From: UBA4582 sp013204195
GTDB lineage: Bacteria > Pseudomonadota > Gammaproteobacteria > Pseudomonadales > Azotimanducaceae
Assembly: GCA_963925735.1 (NCBI GenBank)
Contig: CAWUUH010000005.1
Coordinates: 62,001-126,000 of the forward strand
Reading direction: 5' to 3'
Length of the DNA stretch: 64,000 bases
Position 1 is the stretch's first letter; each line of letters starts with the position of its first letter. Below are positions 43,207 to 52,179 of the stretch, in pieces. The position numbers and the translations under genes were made by a program. The notes beneath the pieces are model-generated. The model was not told the DNA's origin, searched no databases, and worked only from the letters and a program-made list of their open reading frames with translations.

Positions 43207-44583
43207 CTATTCTCTACCGCCACGGACAATAAACGCCTTAATGCTGTCCTCTGTCAGCTCAAGTATCGTCTTGCAAGTGGGCAATTCCCGCAACGCCTCA
43301 AGGGTTGGGTGAACCGCGTGAACTTCTGGCAGCGCCTCTCGTATCGAGTCTTCGAATTTTGCAGGATGAGCCGTCGCCAGCAAGACGAGTGGCACATCAT
43401 CCTCACGAAACGCCTGCATCACTGACAAGCCCACCGCCGTATGCGGGTCTAGCAAGTAATCTTGAGTGCGATAGACCTGCTCGATTGTCGCCAGTGTTGC
43501 TTCATTGCTCGCTGCGCCAGCTTTGATGACAGTATCAATCGGCTGATGTTTTACTGGCAGCTCAGCCGACCCAGTGGCGGCAAAACTGGCCATAAACTCT
43601 TTAACCTGCTCTACGTCGCCGTCCAACTTATAAAACAGATAACGTTCAAAATTACTAGATATTTGGATATCCATGGCTGGGCTATGGGTAAAGTTCACCT
43701 CTCGACGTTCATAACGTCCCGTGTTGAAAAAACGGCACAGTATATCGTTGGCGTTAGTTGCAAGAATAAGATGACGAATCGGCAGGCCCATTTCACGGGC
43801 GATGTACCCAGCAAAAATATTCCCAAAGTTTCCTGTTGGTACGCTCACATCAAATCGCGCAGGACAGCCTATTTGATACCAAGCCGAAAAATAGTAGACC
43901 ACTTGCGCCAGAACGCGAGTCCAATTGACTGAGTTCACTGCAGCCAGATTATGTTTCGTTTTGAAGTCCAAGTCAGAGAAAATACCCTTCATGAGTGCCT
44001 GGCAATCATCGAAGCTGCCATGAATGCCAATATTATGGACATTGTCGTCCAAAATTGACGTCATCTGCAGTTCCTGTAATGGGCTGGTCTTGCCCTCCGG
44101 AAACATAATGTAAATATTGATATTACTCTTGCCGCGGACCCCGGCAATCGCGGCACTACCCGTATCACCACTGGTCGCACCCAAGATATTCACGCTATGA
44201 CCGCGCTCATCAAGTATGTACTCGAACACGTTGCCCAAAAATTGCAGAGCGATATCCTTAAAGGCCAAGGTCGGACCATGGAACAGTTCGAGCACATAAT
44301 CTTCACCCAGCGGCACGATCGGGGTCACTGACGGCACCGAGAAGGTGTCGTAGCTGCGCTCAATAATCTGTTGCAAGGCGGGCCGGGGAATATCGTCGAT
44401 AAACCGGCTCATGACTTCCAGGGCTAACTGCGAATAGCTGTAGCCTCGCCAGGCATCGAGCTCCGCACTCACATCAGGAATAGACTCGGGAACCAACAGG
44501 CCGCCATCATCGGCCAGCCCCATAAGAACCGCGTCCTTAAAACTGATGCCAGAAACGCCACCCCTAGTACTTTGATACTTCAT
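43207..44583 (-). CDS. thrC: Threonine synthase
   Basis: The 458-residue PLP enzyme turns O-phosphohomoserine into threonine. MKYQSTRGG at the start, ELFHGPTLAFKDIALQFLG with the PLP Lys near residue 111, GATSGDTGSAAIAG and the phosphate-binding VPTGNFGNIFAG mark the long (fold type II, E. coli and Pseudomonas) class. The upstream partner homoserine kinase (thrB) is also in the window but 13 kb away. A candidate promoter lies 30-60 bp upstream. Confidence 0.95.
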   Translation of the reverse strand: MKYQSTRGGVSGISFKDAVLMGLADDGGLLVPESIPDVSAELDAWRGYSYSQLALEVMSRFIDDIPRPALQQIIERSYDTFSVPSVTPIVPLGEDYVLELFHGPTLAFKDIALQFLGNVFEYILDERGHSVNILGATSGDTGSAAIAGVRGKSNINIYIMFPEGKTSPLQELQMTSILDDNVHNIGIHGSFDDCQALMKGIFSDLDFKTKHNLAAVNSVNWTRVLAQVVYYFSAWYQIGCPARFDVSVPTGNFGNIFAGYIAREMGLPIRHLILATNANDILCRFFNTGRYERREVNFTHSPAMDIQISSNFERYLFYKLDGDVEQVKEFMASFAATGSAELPVKHQPIDTVIKAGAASNEATLATIEQVYRTQDYLLDPHTAVGLSVMQAFREDDVPLVLLATAHPAKFEDSIREALPEVHAVHPTLEALRELPTCKTILELTEDSIKAFIVRGGRE

Positions 44584-44614
44584 GATAGATTCACTATCCA
44601 GAGACTAAAGCGGA

Positions 44615-44620
44615 ATTATA
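44615..44620 (-). promoter_or_regulatory. Putative -10 for thrC, with an inverted repeat upstream
   Basis: On the minus strand a perfect TATAAT lies about 32 bp before the thrC start. An ATTGTA/TACAAT inverted repeat (44628-44646) covers the region where the -35 would be, so a repressor site is possible. The gap between glnK and thrC is about 190 bp. Confidence 0.4.
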
Positions 44621-44776
44621 GAAGAGGATTGTACTAGAGATACAATGATCATTCAGAATAGCACGCATAACCCTCAGCGCCGAAGCTAACGCGCCTGCTT
44701 GGCACTGAGATCGGGGAAACCCAATTTACATTGCAGAAGACGAGTTACGCTCAGGCTAGACGATATGACTGCCGCG

Positions 44777-45115
44777 TCAGACCGCTTCACCCCCGGTTTC
44801 ACCGGTTCTGATGCGAATGACGTCGTCTAAGGTGCTAACGAAAATTTTTCCGTCGCCGACTTTACCTGTATTGGCGGCGCCCGTGATCGCTTCAATAACA
44901 GCATCTAAGCTTTCATCTGCGATCGCCACTTCGATTTTCACCTTCGGCAGAAAATCAACGACATACTCTGCGCCACGATAGAGTTCAGTATGGCCTTTTT
45001 GACGACCAAAGCCTTTGACCTCGGTGACCGTCATACCCTGTACGGAGATCTCCGATAGAGCTTCTCGCACGTCGTCCAGCTTAAACGGTTTGATGATTGC
45101 AGTGACTAACTTCAT
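44777..45115 (-). CDS. glnK: Nitrogen regulatory protein P-II (GlnK)
   Basis: This 112-residue trimeric signal protein senses 2-oxoglutarate and ATP and is uridylylated at Tyr51 in the T-loop (KGHTELYRGAEYVVDFLPKVKIE). The C-terminal signature GDGKIFVSTLDDVIRIRTGE is complete. The close match to Pseudomonas GlnK and its position divergent from yifB support GlnK over GlnB, but amtB, which normally follows glnK, is missing. A GNRA-looped hairpin sits directly in front of the AAGGAG ribosome site. Confidence 0.94.
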   Translation of the reverse strand: MKLVTAIIKPFKLDDVREALSEISVQGMTVTEVKGFGRQKGHTELYRGAEYVVDFLPKVKIEVAIADESLDAVIEAITGAANTGKVGDGKIFVSTLDDVIRIRTGETGGEAV

Positions 45116-45641
45116 ATAAGTTCTCCTTGAACAGAGTTACCTCTGTTTTTGTTGTGCGGCAAATGTATCGAAATTATAAACTCTTGGCTACGCCTAATCA
45201 CATCGTTACCCAAGCGAGGTGTCTGACCCACTAGATCAGCTGTTAGCCCAAGCGCCATTTTCAGCTCTTTTCGGTCTCAATGCTGTCCTGGCTAAGACGC
45301 GCCTTAGTGGTAACAGCGCCGGCAACGATTAAGCAGATCCCAGGCTTCACACCCTAGCGCTAGACCTCTATGATTCATTAAAGCATCGACCGTGCCAAGC
45401 TACTAAAATCCATATATTTCATATAGATATAGGTTTCAGCGACTGCCAGACCAAGCCACAATCGCACCATAATAGTGCGCTCTAGGTCCTAACGATAACC
45501 GCTAATGCGCTGTTAGGGCGCACAGCAACCGATAAGTTCTCGCAAAAATCGCACGCCAATTCGCTGCCCTGTCGCACAAGCGGTTGCCGGCACTCCCCGT
45601 ACACTTGCGTCAATACTGCGCTCTTTTGGCTGACTTGACCC
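45116..45641. other. 526-bp divergent intergenic region, glnK and yifB
   Basis: No gene is seen. It holds the glnK leader hairpin and a TATAAT on the minus strand (45173-45178). No obvious sigma-54 site was found for glnK. Near yifB the sequence is rich in short GCGC inverted stretches (45476-45525). It may contain the promoters of both genes. Confidence 0.5.
45130..45147 (-). promoter_or_regulatory. GNRA-looped hairpin next to the glnK ribosome binding site
   Basis: On the glnK transcript AACAGAG-GUAA-CUCUGUU forms a 7-bp stem with a GNRA tetraloop, one base before AAGGAG (45123-45128) and 14 bases before the ATG. Confidence 0.55.
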
Positions 45642-47159
45642 ATGACCTTCGCTATTACTTACTCCCGAGCCCAAATTGGCATAGAAGCGCCGCTGATAAC
45701 CGTCGAGGCCGATATTTCTCAAGGGCTTCCACAAATTCAGATTGTTGGTATGCCCGCCACCACGGTTAAGGAGGCAAAGGACCGAGTTAAATCAGCCATC
45801 GCTAATGTCGGACTAAAAACACCCAGTCGACGGGTTACTGTTAATCTCGCGCCAGCGGATTTACCCAAACAAGGTGGGCGTTATGATCTCGCTATCGCGG
45901 TTTCAATTCTCGCCGCCAACGGCGACCTGCCCCAAAATGCGCTGCAACAGTGCGAGTGGCTTGGGGAACTCGCACTGGACGGTCAACTACGCCCCGTCAA
46001 TGGGGTCCTGCCTGCCGCTATACAGTCCGCCGCTGCAAATCGAGAATTGATCGTACCAACACTGAATGGTTCCGAAGCAAACCTAGCAGGCCCTACCAAC
46101 GTCAGAGTGGCCAACAATCTTCTAGAAGTCATCGCTCACCTTAAAGGCTCCGCTATTCTACCTCGCCCAGAGACAATACCCATAACTTCCGAGGCGCAAG
46201 AGGATGCCGGCATCGCCGATGTCCGCGGTCAGCTTGTCGCCAAACGCGGGCTCGTGATCGCCGCGGCTGGCAGTCACAACTTGATGTTTATTGGGCCGCC
46301 AGGCACCGGTAAAACCATGTTGGCGAATCGTCTGCGTAGCCTGCTACCACCATTATCGACCCAGGAAGCCTTAGAGGTAGCAGCGGTTCACTCGGTGTCA
46401 AATTACACATTTGATCCTCTAACGTGGGGTCAAAGACCCTTTAGGTCGCCCCATCATACGACTTCGTCAATTGCCTTGGTGGGGGGTAGCAGCCCACCTC
46501 GCCCAGGAGAAATTTCCCTGGCGCACAATGGCATCTTGTTTCTTGATGAGCTGCCTGAATTTTCCCGCCGAGTCCTTGAGGTACTGCGCGAGCCTCTGGA
46601 ATCTGGCCATATCATGATAAGCCGAGCCCAATACCAAGTTTGTTATCCCGCCAGATTTCAACTAGTCGCCGCGATGAACGCTTGCCCCTGCGGCTACTTT
46701 GGCGATATTCGGCAACCCTGTAATTGCAGTCAGGAACGCATTACCGCTTATCGAAACCGGGTTTCTGGTCCACTATTGGATCGAATTGACCTGCATGTGT
46801 CTGTGCCAAGCCTGGAGCGCGGACTGCTATCCGACCCCGACTATTCGCCCGACATTATGGCCCATGAAGTAGCCACAGCGCAGGTGCTGTCGGCAAGAAA
46901 ATTAATGTTTGAGCGCGCGGGTAAGCCCAATGCCTACCTCAGCAGCGCGGAGGTATCTCGAGACTGCAAGCTATCCGAGGCTGACGGCAAGCTGATGGAC
47001 AGAGCGATGGAAAAACTGGGACTTTCGGCACGAGGCTATTTTAAAGTATTGAAAATCGCCCGTACTATCGCTGACATGGCGGGCGCCGCCAATCTGGCGA
47101 CCCCCCATCTGACCGAGGCCCTGGCGTTTCGCCAGCTCGATCGAAGCAGAACTATTTAG
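45642..47159 (+). CDS. yifB: YifB/ComM-family AAA+ ATPase
   Basis: The 505-residue Mg-chelatase-like protein has an N-terminal Lon-like S5 domain (MTFAITYSRAQIGIEAPLITVEADISQGLPQIQIVGM), Walker A GPPGTGKTMLANRL, Walker B NGILFLDELPEF and a C-terminal domain with a Cys-rich loop (NACPCGYFGD). In Vibrio the homologue ComM is a helicase aiding branch migration of incoming DNA in natural transformation. Its 3' end overlaps the convergent cytochrome c gene by 8 bp. Confidence 0.92.
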   Translation: MTFAITYSRAQIGIEAPLITVEADISQGLPQIQIVGMPATTVKEAKDRVKSAIANVGLKTPSRRVTVNLAPADLPKQGGRYDLAIAVSILAANGDLPQNALQQCEWLGELALDGQLRPVNGVLPAAIQSAAANRELIVPTLNGSEANLAGPTNVRVANNLLEVIAHLKGSAILPRPETIPITSEAQEDAGIADVRGQLVAKRGLVIAAAGSHNLMFIGPPGTGKTMLANRLRSLLPPLSTQEALEVAAVHSVSNYTFDPLTWGQRPFRSPHHTTSSIALVGGSSPPRPGEISLAHNGILFLDELPEFSRRVLEVLREPLESGHIMISRAQYQVCYPARFQLVAAMNACPCGYFGDIRQPCNCSQERITAYRNRVSGPLLDRIDLHVSVPSLERGLLSDPDYSPDIMAHEVATAQVLSARKLMFERAGKPNAYLSSAEVSRDCKLSEADGKLMDRAMEKLGLSARGYFKVLKIARTIADMAGAANLATPHLTEALAFRQLDRSRTI

Positions 47160-47577
47160 ACTGTTCCACCATGAGATCGACGACGGCTTTGAGATCGTCG
47201 TCGGAACAGGTGAAGCACAAGCCTCGCGCCGGCATACCCGGAGCAATACCATTAAATATACTCGCGTACAGGGCGTCCATACCTTTGCTAATACGGGGCG
47301 CCCAGTCATCTTTATTGCCTAATTTTGGCGCGCCGGCAACACCGATGCTGTGACAAGTAGAACAGCTGGCCTTATAGATCGCGTCAGCGCCACCAGTGGC
47401 ATTGGCGGCGGTGGCGATGACTGCTGTCGCCTGACCGCAGTCATCGCCTTGAAGGCAAACACTACCAGCCTTCTTGATCCGCGCGGTAATCTCATCTTCA
47501 ATCGTGCTGGCACTTACGGTCTGCACTAACATCGCGGCTAGCAAGGCGATGGCCAAAAAGGCTTTTTCAATTTTCAC
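47152..47577 (-). CDS. Cytochrome c5-like protein
   Basis: The 141-residue secreted monoheme cytochrome has a Sec signal peptide (MKIEKAFLAIALLAAMLVQTVSA). It has one heme site CSTCHSIG (about residues 73-80), a candidate Met ligand in GMPARGLCFTC and the extra C-terminal cysteine pair CFTC, which is diagnostic of cytochrome c5. It is a likely electron carrier in the periplasm or at the membrane. It overlaps yifB tail to tail. Confidence 0.88.
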   Translation of the reverse strand: MKIEKAFLAIALLAAMLVQTVSASTIEDEITARIKKAGSVCLQGDDCGQATAVIATAANATGGADAIYKASCSTCHSIGVAGAPKLGNKDDWAPRISKGMDALYASIFNGIAPGMPARGLCFTCSDDDLKAVVDLMVEQSK

Positions 47578-47658
47578 AACGATGGCTTCCTAGATCGAGG
47601 TTAACAACAGCGGCGATTATACATGACCGCCCACTAAAAAAAAAACGGCACACGGGTC

Positions 47659-49194
47659 CTAGTTTGAATTTCCCCAGCGGCCATCATCAATCTCACGGCT
47701 GCGGTTAAACTGAAAGACGCTCGACGTACCACCCTCAACGACAGATTGCTCTGAGACTAACGTCAGGATGGCCTGTTCACGAAATTGTTCGAGGTTTTCT
47801 GCGCCCACATTCACCATGGTACTGCGCAGCTTGAACAGGGTCGTTTCTAGCACTTCAGCCAAAGGACCCGCTAGCGGCACAAAAGCATCCACGCCTTCTT
47901 CGAACACCATTTTACGCGTGCTCATGCCTTCGCTGTAACGCTGCCAGTTCTGCGCTCGCAAGGTACCTTCACCCCAATAGGGCTTGTAGACTTGGCCGTT
48001 GATTGAGGTCTTTGGTGTTGGACTCTCTTCGGTGGTCGCAAAATAGCGTCCCATCATCACAAAATCAGCCCCCATCGCCAGCGCGACGACTATTTGCGTA
48101 TCATTGCCCAAACCACCATCGGAACAAATCGGGATATACCGCCCGGTTTCCTTAAAGTAGGCATCACGGCGCTCTGACACTTCAAGTAACGCGGAAGCTT
48201 GGCCACGACCTACGCCTTTTTGCTCACGGGTAATGCAGATGGAGCCTCCACCAATACCAACCTTGATGAAATCTACCCCCGGCCCTTGTACCAAGTAATC
48301 AAAGCCTTCAGCAGAAACCACATTGCCGCCACCAATGACGACGTCATCACCATAATTGTCACGAATCCATTGAATGCCTTCCATCTGGTATTCGGTAAAT
48401 CCGTCAGATGAATCGAAACACAAGGCGTCTGCACCGGCAGCGAGCAAGGCTGGGACTCGCTCCCTGAAATCATGGGTGTTGATGGCTGCACCAACACATA
48501 GACGTTTGGAGGCGTCCAGTAATTCATTGGGGTGGCGACGATGATCTTCATAATCTTTTTTGAAGACCAGCGCACTGAGATGACCCTGCGTGTCGACCAC
48601 GGGCAAACAGTCCTTTTTGTGCCGATGTAGCAGCTCATTCGCCTCGCGCAGGCTGATACCTTCCTCGCCATGAATCACGTCTTTAAACGGCGTCATATGC
48701 TCGCCAACAGTGTGGCTCAGATCGTCTTCGTAGACCCAAAAATCCTTGTCGGTGATGATACCTTCCAGCTTGCCGGTCGCGCTGCCATCGTGAGTTACGG
48801 GCACTGTGGAATGACCTGTGCTGGCCATCAACGTCATCACCTCTTCCAGCGTCATAGAAGCGGTCGCATTGGAATCGCTTTGGACGAATCCGGCCTTATG
48901 GGCCTTGACCTGGCGAACCATTTCGGCCTGCGTGTCAATCGCCTGCGAACAGAAAATGAAACTTAAGCCACCCTGGCGTGCCAACGCGATAGACAGGCTC
49001 GTGCCGGACACTGCTTGCATACAGGCTGACACAACAGGCACATTAATATGAAATCGCTTATCAGACGATTTGCCAAGCGCGGCCAGCGGCGTCCTCAGAT
49101 CCACTAAGTCAGCTCTCTGACCCTTGCGTGTCAGCCGCGGAATCAATAAATACTCGGAAAAGGTACGGGAAATATCGTCTAGGATTTTCGCCAT
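47659..49194 (-). CDS. guaB: IMP dehydrogenase of the Tritrichomonas foetus type
   Basis: Oxidises IMP to XMP, the first step of GMP synthesis. The 511-residue protein has a TIM barrel with two CBS domains inserted (about residues 100-220), catalytic Cys320 in GIGGGSICITREQKGVGRG, the phosphate site CSDGGLGND and the mobile flap NWQRY with Arg419/Tyr420. Most bacterial IMPDHs have GIGPGSICTTR instead. The GGGSICITREQKG, FVMMGRYFATTEESPT and YWGEGTLRAQNWQRY stretches and the insert length agree with recalled T. foetus IMPDH. A 9-bp stem-loop lies in its leader and GGAG is 6 bases before the ATG. guaA is not adjacent. Confidence 0.92.
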   Translation of the reverse strand: MAKILDDISRTFSEYLLIPRLTRKGQRADLVDLRTPLAALGKSSDKRFHINVPVVSACMQAVSGTSLSIALARQGGLSFIFCSQAIDTQAEMVRQVKAHKAGFVQSDSNATASMTLEEVMTLMASTGHSTVPVTHDGSATGKLEGIITDKDFWVYEDDLSHTVGEHMTPFKDVIHGEEGISLREANELLHRHKKDCLPVVDTQGHLSALVFKKDYEDHRRHPNELLDASKRLCVGAAINTHDFRERVPALLAAGADALCFDSSDGFTEYQMEGIQWIRDNYGDDVVIGGGNVVSAEGFDYLVQGPGVDFIKVGIGGGSICITREQKGVGRGQASALLEVSERRDAYFKETGRYIPICSDGGLGNDTQIVVALAMGADFVMMGRYFATTEESPTPKTSINGQVYKPYWGEGTLRAQNWQRYSEGMSTRKMVFEEGVDAFVPLAGPLAEVLETTLFKLRSTMVNVGAENLEQFREQAILTLVSEQSVVEGGTSSVFQFNRSREIDDGRWGNSN

Positions 49195-49592
49195 TTAGTA
49201 CTCCAAAATATGCGAAACACGGCCTGCGCCATAGCAGGCCGTTCTGGTTGTTCTCAGGATGATTGGGCAGGCGAGTGCGGAGGTTGCGGACAACAACACT
49301 AGGTTACAACTGCATCGACCTCTATCATAGAAGCCGAAAAACCGATTGGATTTCGCCATGGCGAATTCTAGGCGAATATTCCAATCGATTCAATGCGGCG
49401 AGAAGATAATCCTGTGAATTACCTCGATAACAGCGCCTTCATTATATTCGTCTATGATCATTGTGATACATCATGCTTATAATTATTTACTTCAGACTTG
49501 AGATATAAAGTATTGATATTAGAGGCATAACTTGTAATATATAGAACTTGTGAAACTTATCGAGCCTCGACAATCCGTCCTGCACCATCAAT
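49195..49592. other. 398-bp divergent region between guaB and ihfB
   Basis: No gene seen. The guaB side has the leader stem-loop. The ihfB side (from about 49440) is very AT-rich and holds a perfect TATAAT at 49478-49483, about 110 bp before ihfB, and a TGTGA half-site (49472 region). The AT-rich tract is likely the ihfB promoter region. Confidence 0.5.
49219..49242 (-). promoter_or_regulatory. Stem-loop in the guaB leader
   Basis: ACGGCCTGC/GCAGGCCGT arms of 9 bp with a 6-nt loop lie 25-48 bp upstream of the guaB start; no T-run follows. Confidence 0.5.
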
Positions 49593-49892
49593 ATGAATAA
49601 ATCTGAACTCATCAAACGAATGTGCGACAAGCTGGATCAACTGACTAGCCGCGATGTCGATCTGGCCGTTCAAACGATTATTGATACTATGTCTGAGTCG
49701 TTGGCTTACGGCGAGCGCATTGAAATTCGTGGTTTTGGTACTTTCTCAAACCATTACCGCAAGCCTCGGTCAGTGCGCAACCCAAAAACCGGAGAAGTCG
49801 GCATCAACAAACCGGGCAAGTACGTTCCCCACTTCAAACCCGGCAAAGAACTCAAACGCCGAGTGGATGACGCAAAAGATACTATTGCCTGA
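49593..49892 (+). CDS. ihfB: Integration host factor beta subunit
   Basis: This 99-residue DNA-bending protein has the MNKSELI start and GERIEIRGFGTFSNHYRKPRSVRNPKTG, the HU/IHF signature. The GKYVPHFKPGKELKRRV C-terminus matches IHF-beta rather than HU. IHF bends DNA by about 160 degrees with its alpha partner, whose gene is not here. In most relatives ihfB follows rpsA; here it is alone. Confidence 0.93.
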   Translation: MNKSELIKRMCDKLDQLTSRDVDLAVQTIIDTMSESLAYGERIEIRGFGTFSNHYRKPRSVRNPKTGEVGINKPGKYVPHFKPGKELKRRVDDAKDTIA

Positions 49893-49905
49893 ATCCACAC
49901 CTGGC

Positions 49906-51477
49906 CTATTGGTCAGCTAATTCCTGAGCAAGCTGATGCTTGAGTATTTTGCCCGATGGCGCCGTTGGTAATTGCGCTCGAACCACCACCCTCCCCGGCA
50001 CCTTATAACCTGTCAGATAACCGCGGGCGTACTTAAGCAGGTCTTCGACATCAACCACTTGTCCCTCGACCGGCTGAACATAGGCGACGATCTCTTCATC
50101 ACCCTCGATCTTACGGCCTAAAACCGCGCACACACTCACCGTCGGATGACCGGCAAGCACTGCCTCAACCTCAGGCGGATAAACGTTAAATCCCGAGCGA
50201 ATAATCAGCTCTTTCGTTCTGCCAGCGATATTAATGGCGCCTGATGGGTCTTGAAAGACCAAATCTGCCGTGTTGAACCAGCCATCCTTAACAACCTCAG
50301 CGGTTAATTCCGGTTTCCGAAAGTAACCTTTCATAATGTTCGGACCCTTGACCCACAGTTCACCGATTTCACCTGCAGCGACGGCTTGACCCTCTTGTCC
50401 CAGCAACTTGATCTCGACACCCGGCAAACTATAACCCACAGAACAATTTGCCAGCGGCGCATATAAACGAGTCTGACTGATGGTGGGCCCGCTCTCTGTG
50501 AGCCCATAGCCATTATGCAAAGGCATACCGAAAATTGACTCAATTCGCGCTTTCAAACTGGGATCCAGAGGCGCCCCGCCAGAGAACATGAATCGCAGCT
50601 GACCAGGCTGCCATGCCTGACGCTGCGCCAGTATCTCCAACATCATGGCATACATGGTTGGTACACCAAGAAACCCTACTATCTGATCTTCTTCCATCGC
50701 TCGTAACGCTTCAGCTGCAGAAAATCGGGGTACCAGGTGTACGCAGCCGCCACTGAACAATACTGAACTGCTGACCGCGGACAGGCCAAACACATGGGAC
50801 ATCGGCAAGACACAATAAATCCTGTCGCCCTGCTGGATACCGCGAAGCCGACCTGAAATAAAAGCAATGAACGAAAGATTTTGATGGGTCAGCATGACAC
50901 CTTTCGGTGTTCCCGTCGTTCCGGTGGTGTAGATCATGGCGAGGACCTGCTGCGCAGGGTCTTCGCTTACCTCTTCAGGCTCACTTTCCCGAGGCGCTGT
51001 GCAGCCTAAATCGCCAAAGGTCGTGACCAGCAGCGTCGCGCCAAGGCGCGCGCCATGCACATCAGCTGCGGGCGACGTCGTAATAATCAAACGCGGGTCG
51101 CAGTCAGCGGCGATCAGATCAATCTCGCGATCCGATAGCCGAGCATTAATCACGGCAGCGATACCATCGAGCTCGCTGAGCGCCAAAAACAGACATAATA
51201 AGGCGATACCATTTTCTGCCACCAGCATCACCCGATCACCGGGGCGAACGCCCGCCTGCGCAAGCAGGCCTTTGGCTTCAGCGACGCTGGCACCGAGCTG
51301 ACCATAGGTCAATTCCCGCCGCCCTTCCCGTACAGCAGGTGCATCGGGTGTTGTATCAACCCAGGAAAGGATCTGATGGCTTAAGCGCCGGGGCAATCGA
51401 GAGAGAATCTCGTCTGCCGAGCAGCCGAGGACGATCTCATCCTCAACCTGAATCTCATTCAGCGTCAACAAACTCAT
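49906..51477 (-). CDS. Acyl-CoA synthetase / AMP-dependent ligase
   Basis: The roughly 523-residue ANL-superfamily enzyme activates a carboxylate with ATP and CoA. The AMP-binding signature is MIYTTGTTGTPKGVMLTHQN (about residues 182-201). Others are GGAPLDPSLK, GYGLTESGPT, WFNTADLV and a C-terminal domain with the PSGKILKHQL Lys motif. Fatty-acid, aromatic or other carboxylate substrates are all possible. The ATG at 51477 shares one base with the dsbA stop (TGATG); an in-frame TTG one codon upstream is less likely. dsbA is the upstream gene in the same operon. Confidence 0.9.
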   Translation of the reverse strand: MSLLTLNEIQVEDEIVLGCSADEILSRLPRRLSHQILSWVDTTPDAPAVREGRRELTYGQLGASVAEAKGLLAQAGVRPGDRVMLVAENGIALLCLFLALSELDGIAAVINARLSDREIDLIAADCDPRLIITTSPAADVHGARLGATLLVTTFGDLGCTAPRESEPEEVSEDPAQQVLAMIYTTGTTGTPKGVMLTHQNLSFIAFISGRLRGIQQGDRIYCVLPMSHVFGLSAVSSSVLFSGGCVHLVPRFSAAEALRAMEEDQIVGFLGVPTMYAMMLEILAQRQAWQPGQLRFMFSGGAPLDPSLKARIESIFGMPLHNGYGLTESGPTISQTRLYAPLANCSVGYSLPGVEIKLLGQEGQAVAAGEIGELWVKGPNIMKGYFRKPELTAEVVKDGWFNTADLVFQDPSGAINIAGRTKELIIRSGFNVYPPEVEAVLAGHPTVSVCAVLGRKIEGDEEIVAYVQPVEGQVVDVEDLLKYARGYLTGYKVPGRVVVRAQLPTAPSGKILKHQLAQELADQ

Positions 51478-52154
51478 CAACTTGCGGGTTGCTTTAGGGC
51501 GGGTACGTTAGTCATCAGGCTGCGTTCTTTCGCAACCAAATAGTCGGCAATTTTCAGCATCTCAGCGCTGCTACCGGCCATAGATCCTTCAATGCGATAT
51601 TTGCCATTAACAACGATGGCTGGCACCCCAGACGAACGATAGGCACGGCCTTTGGCCTCTGCCTGCTGATAACTGGCACGAACACCGAAAGAGCTGTAGG
51701 TTCGCGCAAATGCCATGGGATCGATACCCATCTCGCCAAAAAATTCAGCCATTTGCTCAGGCTCATTCAAGCGTCGGCGCTTGTTATGAATGGCATCGAA
51801 CAGCGGCACATGAATCTGGTCTAGAACATCGAGGGCCTGGGCGGTCAAATAGGTCTGGGCATAGACCTGATAATCTTTGTTCCAGATAGCCGGTGTGCGG
51901 CTAAATTCAACATCGTCGGCAAGCCTTTGCTTCCAGGCACCAATCAGCGGCTCAAATTGATAGCAGTGCGGGCAACCATAGGAAAAATACTCGGCGACTT
52001 CGATCTTATCCGCTTGGCGGGTTTTAATAGGAACTGGCAAAGCCACGTAATGCGTGCCTTCCTCGTAGGGAATCGCCTCACCCATCGCCGCTTGGCTGGT
52101 TATGACCGCTAGCGCCAAAGAAACCCAAGAAAACACCATTACCATGTTCTTCAT
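51477..52154 (-). CDS. dsbA: Thiol:disulfide interchange protein DsbA
   Basis: The 225-residue periplasmic oxidase has a signal peptide (MKNMVMVFSWVSLALAVITSQAAMGEA), the thioredoxin-fold active site EYFSYGCPHCYQFEPL and the cis-Pro loop SSGVPAIVVNGKYRIEG. The start at ATG 52154 is chosen over an in-frame TTG seven codons earlier. It is preceded by cytochrome c4 as in Pseudomonas, and its partner dsbB is elsewhere in the window. The stop codon overlaps the acyl-CoA synthetase start. Confidence 0.95.
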   Translation of the reverse strand: MKNMVMVFSWVSLALAVITSQAAMGEAIPYEEGTHYVALPVPIKTRQADKIEVAEYFSYGCPHCYQFEPLIGAWKQRLADDVEFSRTPAIWNKDYQVYAQTYLTAQALDVLDQIHVPLFDAIHNKRRRLNEPEQMAEFFGEMGIDPMAFARTYSSFGVRASYQQAEAKGRAYRSSGVPAIVVNGKYRIEGSMAGSSAEMLKIADYLVAKERSLMTNVPALKQPAS

Positions 52155-52179
52155 ATTCCCATCCACTCCTGTCAAACGA

